Positions 36,366 to 44,369 of a DNA stretch of 64,000 nucleotides are shown in pieces. The notes under the pieces are model-generated. The model did not search any database. It saw nothing but the letters and a program-made list of their open reading frames with translations, and had not been told where the DNA came from. Origin of the DNA: DAOUMU01 sp034409055 (GTDB lineage Bacteria > Chloroflexota > Anaerolineae > 4572-78 > J111). The DNA lies in assembly GCA_034409055.1 (NCBI GenBank), contig DAOUMU010000223.1:1-64000 (forward strand), given 5' to 3'. Each line of letters begins with the position of its first letter. The stretch's first letter is position 1. A program made the position numbers and the translations under genes.

Positions 36366-39300
36366 ATGACCTCTCATCTTTATCTGGCCCCGGCCGGTCA
36401 CGGCAAAACAACTTACGTCTTGAAGCAAATCCGCCAGATTCGCGCCGTCGATCCTCTGGCCTCCATCATAGTTATCTTACCTAACCAGGCTCAGGTGAAT
36501 GCCTTCCGCCAGCGCTTGAGTGCGAGCGGAGGAGCTTTAGGCGTGAATCTGGGTACGTTTTATGCCCTGTACCCTGAAATTCTGGCCTGGGCCGGCAAAC
36601 CGGAACCGCGCCTGCCTGAACCGGTGCAATATCGCTTATTGCACAACATTGTCGTCAACCTGATAGATGAAGGGCGTCTCCCCTATTACGCCCCCCTGCG
36701 TGACAAGCCTGGCTTTGTGGTGGCCTTACGCGCCTTACTGGAAGAGCTCAAGCGAGCCGGTATTCGGCGCGAAGCATTCAAACAGGCCATCCAAACCCTA
36801 TCCGAGCGGGACACACGTCTGACCGAGCTGGCCGAACTTTACACTGTTTACCAGGATTGGCTACTTGACTACAACTGGGCCGATACAGAGGGTCAGGGCT
36901 GGCTGGCTGCCCTGGTCCTGGAACGCCAGCCCGATTTGGGCCGCCACTTGCGGCTGCTCATCGTGGATGGTTTCGACGAATTTAACCCCACCCAGTTGGC
37001 CGTGCTCAAATTCCTGGCCGGGCGGGCGGCGGAGACAATCATCACCCTGACCGGTTCGCCGTCTTCAGTTTCCCCGGATAGGGGCCGACCCGCTCTGCGC
37101 CGCTTCACCCGGGCCTTGCAAACTGTCAGCCAGGCCTTGAAACTTAAACCGGAACCATTGCCAGAACAAATACCCTCGCCCTTTGCCCCGGCCCTGGCTC
37201 ACCTGGAAGCCCATCTCTTCAACGCCCAGGCTCCTCGCTTCGTCCCCTCTGGCCGGGACGAGGACGGCGCCGAGACCGGCCAGGAGACAATCACCTTTTT
37301 GGAAGCGCAGAACCGGGCAGAAGAGGTTCGGGCTGCTCTGCGCTGGCTGAAAGCACGCCTGGTCAGAGATCAAATGGCTCCTGCGGAGGTGGCTTTGATC
37401 GCCCGCGACCTGAGCCCTTACCGTCCTTTCATCGAAGAAACAGCCGTCGAATTTGGCCTGGTCATCCATTTGCGTGAGGGCCTGAACCTGGCCACCAACC
37501 CGGCCATTGCCGCCATTATATCATTACTGGCCTTACCGCTGGCCACTTCCAACGGCGAGGGTAACTGGGCCCGCCGGCCGCTCATCGACGCCTGGCGCAG
37601 CCCCTACTTTGAAAATCTGGCCCCGGACCTGGCCCGGCGTGAGGCCGACCGCCTGGACCTCGTGGCCCGGCAGGGATTGGTCATGCAGGGGCTTGACCAG
37701 TGGCGGGCAGCCCTGAACCAACAAGTCAGCCTGGCCTCCAGTAGAGCAGACACAGCCTCGCCCCTGACCGACGAAGACCTGACCCCGCCCGACCAATTAT
37801 CGCTGACCGAGCTCCTGGCCCTGCAAAACGCCTTTGAAGCCTTTGTCACCCGTATCACCCCGCCTCCACAAGCCACGCTGCGCCAGTATGCCGCCTTTGT
37901 CGAAGATCTCATCGGCGATGATCCCAAACTCAGTAGATCCAATTTTCAAGCTCGGAGCGGACCACAGTCCGCGTTTTGGCCGCTGGACTATGGTCCAGCT
38001 AGAGCAAATTTGGATGTACTGAAACTGACCAACCAGGCCCCCTCTCCCTCGCGAGAGAGGGCTGAGGAGGGGGAGAGAAGTGTGGGTATCGTCAACCGGG
38101 CCTGGGCTGTGCCCGCTACTGCCCCCCGCGATATAGCGGCCCTGCGTGCCTTCAAGGACGTGTTGCGTGGCCTGGTGCTGGCCGAGTCCTCGCTCGCCCC
38201 TGAAGCCCGGCCGATGAGTTACGACCGGTTCTACGAAGAATTACGTGGGGCCGTCCAGGGCGCCACCTACTATCCGCCGCCACCCAGGCCCCTGGAGAGA
38301 GTCTTGCCGGTTCTCTCGGTGTTGAACGCCCGCGGCCTTTCCTTTCGGGCCGTGGCCCTCATCGGCCTGGCCGAAGGGGATTTTCCCCGCTCTGAACGGG
38401 AAGATATTTTGCTGCGTGAAGAGAATCGTCAGGCTTTGCGGCAGGCGGGTCTGACCACTCTGGAATCCCACTTGCGCGGCGACGAGATTACGTTTTTTTA
38501 CCAGGCCATAACCCGCGCCCGCGAAAAGTTGTTCCTGGGCCGGCCCTACCTGGCCGCGGACGGTCACACCTGGGAACCTTCTCCCTACTGGCAGGAAGTA
38601 CACCGCCTGATTGACGCGCCGGCGCAGCACCTTCGCCCGGAAGACCCCCTGCCCCTCAGCCAGGTGGCCTCGTGGCAGGAATTTGCCCAGGCCCTGTCGC
38701 CGGGAAACCTGGACCCCGAATTATCCCCTCACCTGCTTTCCCCACCCACCCAACTGACCAACCAACTACGCCGCAGCCTGGCCATTCTCCGAGCGCGTCT
38801 GGCAGCCGAACCACAAGGCCGGTTTGAAGGCGACTTGACCGACCTGTCCGAACGATTCTCGTCCATCTACGGTCCCGACCAGGTGTGGAGTTCCAGCCGC
38901 CTGGAGGCTTACGGTCTCTGCCCCCACCATTTCTGGTTGGGTCAAGACCTGGCCCTGGAGTCGCACCAGCCGCCGGAGGAGGGCTTTGACGTTTTCATCC
39001 TGGGCAGCATGTACCACGAGATTTTGGAGGAAGTCTACCGCCAGGCCGGAGAACAGGCTGATGGGGAACGGCTGTTGGAGCTTCTGCCCGCTGTGGCCAA
39101 AGCAGTTTTTGATAAAGCCCCGGCCACCTACGGTTTTCGCCCCACGCCCCTGTGGGAGATACAGCGACCCGAGTTGGAACAAATCCTGGCCCAGACCATC
39201 GTCGCCCTGGCCGAGGCCACAGCTAACAGCACCCCCATGGCCCAGGAGCAGGTTTTTGGCATGCGCGGCCAACCGCCCCTGGTCGTTCGCCAGAACGGCG

Positions 39301-39710
39301 ACGAATTCCGGGTGCGCGGCTTCATTGACCGGGTGGACCAGGACTCCGATGGCCGCTTACGCATCATCGATTACAAATCGGGCTCCACACCGATCACAGC
39401 CCGGGACCTGGCCGAGGGGCGGCGTTTGCAAATCGCTCTCTACGCCCTGGCTGCCCGCGAGGCCCTGGCCCTGGGCGACATCGCCGACGGTTTTTACTGG
39501 CACATCGGCTCGGCCAAAGCCAGCAGCCTTAAGCTGGAAAAGTACGAGGGTGGCGTCGAAGGAGCCTTAAAGATGGCCATTGCTCACGCTTTCAACCACA
39601 TCGCCGGGGTACGGGCCGGCTGCTTTCCTCCTTCGCCCCCCCCTGCTGGCTGCCCAGGCCATTGTCCGGGAGCCAGTTTTTGCTGGCGGTACAAGGCGAA
39701 GGGGTGGTAA
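36366..39710 (+). CDS. AddB-like helicase/nuclease subunit
   Basis: The 1114-residue protein matches the AddB (RexB-like) subunit of the double-strand-break resecting enzyme. N-terminal P-loop APAGHGKTTYVL (about 8-19), degenerate helicase lobes, then a RecB-type PD-(D/E)XK nuclease with VRGFIDRVDQDSDGRLRIID and YKSG (about 982-1005). Cysteines that would hold a 4Fe-4S pin flank the nuclease: YGLCPHHFWLG (about 860) and CPGHCPGASFCW near the C-terminus. AAGGAGCTC precedes the ATG. Residues about 522-576 are encoded by palindromic repeat DNA and look like an insertion. AddA follows after 7 bases. Confidence 0.87.
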   Translation: MTSHLYLAPAGHGKTTYVLKQIRQIRAVDPLASIIVILPNQAQVNAFRQRLSASGGALGVNLGTFYALYPEILAWAGKPEPRLPEPVQYRLLHNIVVNLIDEGRLPYYAPLRDKPGFVVALRALLEELKRAGIRREAFKQAIQTLSERDTRLTELAELYTVYQDWLLDYNWADTEGQGWLAALVLERQPDLGRHLRLLIVDGFDEFNPTQLAVLKFLAGRAAETIITLTGSPSSVSPDRGRPALRRFTRALQTVSQALKLKPEPLPEQIPSPFAPALAHLEAHLFNAQAPRFVPSGRDEDGAETGQETITFLEAQNRAEEVRAALRWLKARLVRDQMAPAEVALIARDLSPYRPFIEETAVEFGLVIHLREGLNLATNPAIAAIISLLALPLATSNGEGNWARRPLIDAWRSPYFENLAPDLARREADRLDLVARQGLVMQGLDQWRAALNQQVSLASSRADTASPLTDEDLTPPDQLSLTELLALQNAFEAFVTRITPPPQATLRQYAAFVEDLIGDDPKLSRSNFQARSGPQSAFWPLDYGPARANLDVLKLTNQAPSPSRERAEEGERSVGIVNRAWAVPATAPRDIAALRAFKDVLRGLVLAESSLAPEARPMSYDRFYEELRGAVQGATYYPPPPRPLERVLPVLSVLNARGLSFRAVALIGLAEGDFPRSEREDILLREENRQALRQAGLTTLESHLRGDEITFFYQAITRAREKLFLGRPYLAADGHTWEPSPYWQEVHRLIDAPAQHLRPEDPLPLSQVASWQEFAQALSPGNLDPELSPHLLSPPTQLTNQLRRSLAILRARLAAEPQGRFEGDLTDLSERFSSIYGPDQVWSSSRLEAYGLCPHHFWLGQDLALESHQPPEEGFDVFILGSMYHEILEEVYRQAGEQADGERLLELLPAVAKAVFDKAPATYGFRPTPLWEIQRPELEQILAQTIVALAEATANSTPMAQEQVFGMRGQPPLVVRQNGDEFRVRGFIDRVDQDSDGRLRIIDYKSGSTPITARDLAEGRRLQIALYALAAREALALGDIADGFYWHIGSAKASSLKLEKYEGGVEGALKMAIAHAFNHIAGVRAGCFPPSPPPAGCPGHCPGASFCWRYKAKGW
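37945..38080. repeat. Palindromic repeats inserted in frame within the AddB gene
   Basis: Two repeat types sit inside the coding region. GCGGACCACAGTCCGCG and TGGACTATGGTCCA are self-complementary, and CCCTCTCCCTCGCGAGAGAG with GAGGGGGAGAG forms a hairpin related to the one at 51767-51844. Translation remains open through them (LDYGPARANLDVLKL, then PSPSRERAEEGERS), adding about 50 residues of low-complexity sequence. Confidence 0.7.
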
Positions 39711-39717
39711 GCTAACA

Positions 39718-42700
39718 ATGACAACCAACCATAACTCTTCTTCAATCCTATCCCTCTTCCAATTAACAGATGACCAACGCGCGGCCACTACCGCCCGTGA
39801 GGTAGCCATCTCGGTCACGGCGGGGGCCGGTTCCGGCAAAACGCGGACCCTGGTCGGACGCTACCTGGCTTTGTTGGAATCGGGCTTACCCTTGCGCTCC
39901 CTGGTGGCCATTACCTTCACCGATAAAGCGGCCCGGGAGATGCGCAACCGCATCCGGGCCATCACCACCGAATGGCTGGCTCAAAAGGGCCAGGCCACCG
40001 ACCGGAAATTATGGGAAGAGGCGTTTAGTGCCCTGGATGCGGCCCGCATCAGCACCATCCATAGCCTGTGCGCCACCATTCTGCGGGCGCACCCGGCCGA
40101 AGCCGGCCTGGACCCGGCCTTTGACGTGCTGGACGAAAGCCAAAGCGCGGTCTGGCGGGCGCGAGCCGTGGAAGAGGGGCTGGTCTGGGCCACCACCGAA
40201 CCGGCCATAGCGCCCCTGTTTGGCCTTTTTAAGGAAGCCCAACTGCGCCACCTGCTGACCGACCTGTTGGCGAAACGTCTCGATGCGGAGCAGGCCCTGG
40301 CCCGTCTGCCGGGAAATGACCGGTCCCCTGAAGAGATCACGCCTTTAGAACCAATCCTGGAGGCGTGGAGCGAAGCGCTCAATCGCTGGTTGACGGAGCA
40401 ACTGGCCTCACCCGCCTGGTCGGAGTCACTCGAAACGCTGGCCAACTTGCAGGCCAAAAAAGCGAACGACAAGCTGGAGATGGCCCGTCAAGACGTGCTG
40501 GCCGGCTGGGATCAGGTTCGCCAGGCCCAGGCCGATCAAGATTGGGATACCCTATTTGGAGCATTATTGAGCCTGCGAGGGTCCATCTCGACCGGTGGGC
40601 AAAAAGGAAATTGGTCAACCGACGATCTGACGGCCGCCCGGGAAGCGATGCGCAGCCTGCGCGACTATTTTGACGAAAACATCAGCCGCCTGGTAGACAA
40701 GAAAAAGCCGTTCAGGTGGACTCTCGACCGGCAGGCCGCCGCCTTACTCCCCCCGGTGCGCCGCCTGTTCGAGCAGACCCGGGCCATTTACCGGGACTAC
40801 AAAAACGAGGCGCACGTCCTGGACTTTGACGATTTGGAACAGATGACCGCCCACCTCCTGGTCAGCAACCAGGCCGTGCGCAGCCGCTGGCAGCGAGAAA
40901 TCAAGGCCGTGCTACTGGTAGACGAGTTTCAGGATACCAACCACCGCCAGCGCGAAATCGTCTACGCCCTATCCGGTTTTGAACCAGCCCCTACTGCCGC
41001 CCAACCAGCCAACCATCCCTCCTCCCAATCTCCCCTCTTTATCGTCGGCGACTCAAAACAATCTATTTATCGCTTCCGCGGAGCAGACGTGGCCGTCTTT
41101 CGCCAGGTTCAAACCGATATTGAAGCAGCCGGGGGGGCTTTGATCAATTTCGATCTGACCTTCCGGGCCCACAAAGGGCTGGTTGATTTGACCAATGCCC
41201 TGCTGGCCCCCTTAATGCCCACCCAGGAGGATACCCGCCGGTCCTACGACGTGCCCTTTGCTCCGCTTACCGCCTACCGCTCAGGGCCACGGCCGGGGAT
41301 ACAACCGCCCTATCTTGAACTTCAGCTTGGTCTGGGTGAGGATAAGCAGGCCGGACGCCAGGCTGCCGCCACAGCGCTGGCCACTCGCCTCCAAGAGCTG
41401 CGCCGTACCGACCAGATCGAGTGGCAGGACGTGGCCCTGCTCTTTCGGGCCAGCACCGCTTTTGGCGTTTACGAAGATGCCCTGGAACAGGCCGGTATTC
41501 CCTTTGTGACCATTGCCGGCCGCGGCTTTTACGACCGGCCCGAAGTCCGTGACCTGCTCAACGCCCTGGCGGCCATCGCCGACCCTACCGACGACCTGGC
41601 TATGGCCGGTTTACTCCGTTCGCCCGCTATCGGTCTCAGCGATCCGGCCCTTTACCTGCTGCGCTGGGATGAGCAGCAAAAGCGGCGCTCCTTCTGGGGA
41701 GCCTTGCAAAATTTAGCCAACATCGAGGGGTTGGCGGAGGAAGACCGGCAGCAGGCCGAGTTTGCCCGGCAACTCATCACCCGGCTACACCAGCAGGCCG
41801 GACGGGTGTCGGTGGCCCAGTTGCTCAAGACGTTCCTGGATGCCACTTACTACCGGGCTACCCTGCGCCTGGTCCCCGGTGGGGAACGCCTGCGACGCAA
41901 CGTTGACAAATTACTGGCCGACGCCCACCGTAGTGAACTGGTCAGCGTGGCCGAATTCCTGGAATATATTGCTACTCTGGGAGATGTCGGAGCCCGGGAG
42001 AGCGAAGCCCCCACCGAGGCCGGGGGCGCGGTGCAATTAATGACCATCCACAAGGCCAAGGGGCTGGAATTTCCGGTCGTCGTCCTGGCCGATGCCGGTT
42101 ACACCGGCGGTTTTCGGTCGAGCCCATTCTATCTTGACCAGGAGTTAGGGCTGCTACTCAACTTGTCTGACGGTGAAGCTCAACCGGCCACCTGCCGCCT
42201 GGCGGCCTGGCGCGAAGCGGAACAAGAAGCGGCCGAGGAGCGACGGCTGCTCTACGTGGCCGCCACGCGGGCGATGGAAAAATTCATCGTCTCCGGGGAG
42301 GTGAAGTTGAGTACCGCCAAGAAAAACCCCGGCCGGCTCTTGTTAAGCGGCTGGCTGGCTCAACTGGCCGGGGTCGTGGGGCTGAGCGAGGTACAATTGC
42401 CCACACCGCCAACCACCCCCCAGCCTATCCCCCTGGATTGGGAAAATGGGGCCGTCGGCTGTACCATTTACCCGCCGGTCAGTGTTGCCTCAACAGGAAC
42501 CGCAACCGAAGCCGACTTGTCCCGGGCTGACGAAGCCCTGGGCGAGGTGCCTGACCTCCTGGCCCCCATAGCCACGCTGCCCGGCACCGATCTGGATGAG
42601 AAACTCGAGGCGCGTGAAAGCGATCCTCCGCCCCGCGTCTGGCGAGTCGTGCCCAAAACGGAGTACGAAGTTCCGGCCTGGGTGGTCGGTAGCCTGACGC

Positions 42701-43182
42701 ACATTGCCTTGCGCCACTGGCGTTTTCCAGATGATGATCCTAAGACAGGCTTTGCCGATTTTCTACGTTCCTTTGCCCTGGAAGCCGGGCTAACCGACCA
42801 GGCCAGCATTGAAACTGCCTTGAGACGGGTGACCCGATTACTAGCCCGTTTTCAGGCGCATCCGCTCTACGCCCAACTATCAGCCGCCGAACGCCACCAC
42901 GAGGTACCCTACAGCCTGACCCTAGAGGGTCAAACCCACAGTGGCATCATTGATCTCATGTTTCGGACCTCACCCGAAGCAGATTGGACCATTGCCGAAT
43001 TTAAAACCGACCGGCTGCCTGCAGGAGCCGACCTGAAAAGGCACGCCCAACAAAAAGGCTACGACCGGCAAGTAGCGGCATATCGACAGGCTGTCAGCCA
43101 ACAGTTAGGCCCTACCCCCCAGGTGCTGCTGATTTTCTTAAACGTCGGTCAGTCGGTTCAGATATTGGAAATCAAAAACTGA
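39718..43182 (+). CDS. AddA-like UvrD/RecB helicase-nuclease
   Basis: The 1154-residue protein has the SF1A motifs: Q-motif LTDDQRAA, Walker A TAGAGSGKTRTLVGRY (about 33-48), motif Ia ITFTDKAAREMRNR, Walker B LLVDEFQDTNHRQ (about 400), motif III GDSKQSIYRFRGADV, motif V MTIHKAKGLEFPVVVLADAG and motif VI RLLYVAATRAM. A C-terminal PD-(D/E)XK nuclease shows SGIIDLMF and IAEFKTDRLP (about 1076-1098). This is the AddA subunit, the partner of the preceding AddB. Together they should resect double-strand breaks for RecA loading. ATG 39718 is used; longer upstream frames overlap addB. Confidence 0.93.
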   Translation: MTTNHNSSSILSLFQLTDDQRAATTAREVAISVTAGAGSGKTRTLVGRYLALLESGLPLRSLVAITFTDKAAREMRNRIRAITTEWLAQKGQATDRKLWEEAFSALDAARISTIHSLCATILRAHPAEAGLDPAFDVLDESQSAVWRARAVEEGLVWATTEPAIAPLFGLFKEAQLRHLLTDLLAKRLDAEQALARLPGNDRSPEEITPLEPILEAWSEALNRWLTEQLASPAWSESLETLANLQAKKANDKLEMARQDVLAGWDQVRQAQADQDWDTLFGALLSLRGSISTGGQKGNWSTDDLTAAREAMRSLRDYFDENISRLVDKKKPFRWTLDRQAAALLPPVRRLFEQTRAIYRDYKNEAHVLDFDDLEQMTAHLLVSNQAVRSRWQREIKAVLLVDEFQDTNHRQREIVYALSGFEPAPTAAQPANHPSSQSPLFIVGDSKQSIYRFRGADVAVFRQVQTDIEAAGGALINFDLTFRAHKGLVDLTNALLAPLMPTQEDTRRSYDVPFAPLTAYRSGPRPGIQPPYLELQLGLGEDKQAGRQAAATALATRLQELRRTDQIEWQDVALLFRASTAFGVYEDALEQAGIPFVTIAGRGFYDRPEVRDLLNALAAIADPTDDLAMAGLLRSPAIGLSDPALYLLRWDEQQKRRSFWGALQNLANIEGLAEEDRQQAEFARQLITRLHQQAGRVSVAQLLKTFLDATYYRATLRLVPGGERLRRNVDKLLADAHRSELVSVAEFLEYIATLGDVGARESEAPTEAGGAVQLMTIHKAKGLEFPVVVLADAGYTGGFRSSPFYLDQELGLLLNLSDGEAQPATCRLAAWREAEQEAAEERRLLYVAATRAMEKFIVSGEVKLSTAKKNPGRLLLSGWLAQLAGVVGLSEVQLPTPPTTPQPIPLDWENGAVGCTIYPPVSVASTGTATEADLSRADEALGEVPDLLAPIATLPGTDLDEKLEARESDPPPRVWRVVPKTEYEVPAWVVGSLTHIALRHWRFPDDDPKTGFADFLRSFALEAGLTDQASIETALRRVTRLLARFQAHPLYAQLSAAERHHEVPYSLTLEGQTHSGIIDLMFRTSPEADWTIAEFKTDRLPAGADLKRHAQQKGYDRQVAAYRQAVSQQLGPTPQVLLIFLNVGQSVQILEIKN

Positions 43183-43194
43183 TCTCTGTCCAGA

Positions 43195-44367
43195 TCAAGG
43201 CACACACCGCACCGCCAGCATGGTAATATCGTCGGAAGGAGCACCTTTGGCAATGTGGGCCTGGACGCCCGCTTCAATATACTCCAGCAAGGCGGATGCT
43301 GTTGGTCTGGCTCCCTGGGGAGACTGTATACTTTGTTGCAAGCTGGTCATAAGCCGGTCTTCAGAAAATAGCTCACCTTCAGGGCTAAATGCTTCGGTCA
43401 CTCCATCAGTATAAGCGAATAAGATGTCGCCTGGGGCAAAGTGTACTTGCTGAGGATTAAACTCAATGTCGGGGAAGATACCCACAGCCGGGTCGGTTGG
43501 GAAAGAGAGTTCCCGTATACCGGTCGCTTCAATCATAAGGGGGGGATGATGTCCGGCGTTGATATAGGTCATAGTGCCAGTGGTGGTATTCAACACCCCA
43601 AAGAAGAGAGTAGCAAATAGCCGTTTTCGATTTTGATGATGGTTGGTGATGTAGTTATTGGTAAGGGAGATAGCTTTAAGAATGTCATTTGTAAAGGTAT
43701 TAGCTTGTTCCGCAAAAGATCGGGTCAGAGTGCGGACCAAAGCCATAAAAAGCGCAGCGCCGACACCTTTGCCACACACGTCGGCAATGATTACGCCCAC
43801 GCAACAGTCGGGCAGGTTGAAGACATCGTAAAAATCACCGGCGACCTCCAGAGCGGGCTTGAAAGAGACGGCAATCTCCCAACCGGCCGGCTGCGGTATT
43901 TGAGAAGGCAAGAAATCGGACTGAATTTGCCGGCCGAGTTCCATTTCCCGTTTGATGGCTTCCAGATAAGCCTGCTCCCGGTCATGCAATCGCTTGGCCG
44001 CCAGCGAGGCGTTAATGCGAGCCCGTAACAACACCGGATCGAACGGTTTGGGCAGGTGGTCTGTCGCCCCCATTTCAATGCAGCGCACCACACTCTCCAT
44101 CTCATCTACGGCCGAAACCACAATCACCGGAATGTGTTGTAGCCTGCTATCTACCTTCATGCATTCCAACACCCCAAAACCATCCATCTCCGGCATCAAC
44201 AAGTCAAGCAACACGACATCGAACGACTGGGCCTGGAGCATCTCCAAGGCTTGCCGCCCATCCTCTGCGACTTCGACAGTGTAACCTTCTTCTGCCAGAT
44301 TGGTTGCCAGCAAGATACGGTTGAGGGCGTCGTCATCCACCACCAGTATTGTGCCACTGTTTGTCAT
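43195..44367 (-). CDS. Response regulator with PP2C-type (RsbU/SpoIIE) phosphatase output
   Basis: The 390-residue protein has a receiver domain (ILVVDDDALNRILL, phospho-Asp in LLDLLMPEMDG, Lys in HLPKPFDPV), a short coiled linker, then a SpoIIE phosphatase domain with EVAGDFYDVFNL, IADVCGKGVGAALFMAL, INAGHHPPL, FAYTDGVTEA and SDDITMLAVR for Mn-binding. It presumably dephosphorylates an anti-sigma antagonist or another Ser/Thr phosphoprotein when phosphorylated. AAGGAG inside the end of the kinase gene serves ATG 44367, so it is co-translated with the kinase. Convergent with addA, 12 bases apart. Confidence 0.93.
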   Translation of the reverse strand: MTNSGTILVVDDDALNRILLATNLAEEGYTVEVAEDGRQALEMLQAQSFDVVLLDLLMPEMDGFGVLECMKVDSRLQHIPVIVVSAVDEMESVVRCIEMGATDHLPKPFDPVLLRARINASLAAKRLHDREQAYLEAIKREMELGRQIQSDFLPSQIPQPAGWEIAVSFKPALEVAGDFYDVFNLPDCCVGVIIADVCGKGVGAALFMALVRTLTRSFAEQANTFTNDILKAISLTNNYITNHHQNRKRLFATLFFGVLNTTTGTMTYINAGHHPPLMIEATGIRELSFPTDPAVGIFPDIEFNPQQVHFAPGDILFAYTDGVTEAFSPEGELFSEDRLMTSLQQSIQSPQGARPTASALLEYIEAGVQAHIAKGAPSDDITMLAVRCVP

Positions 44368-44369
44368 AT

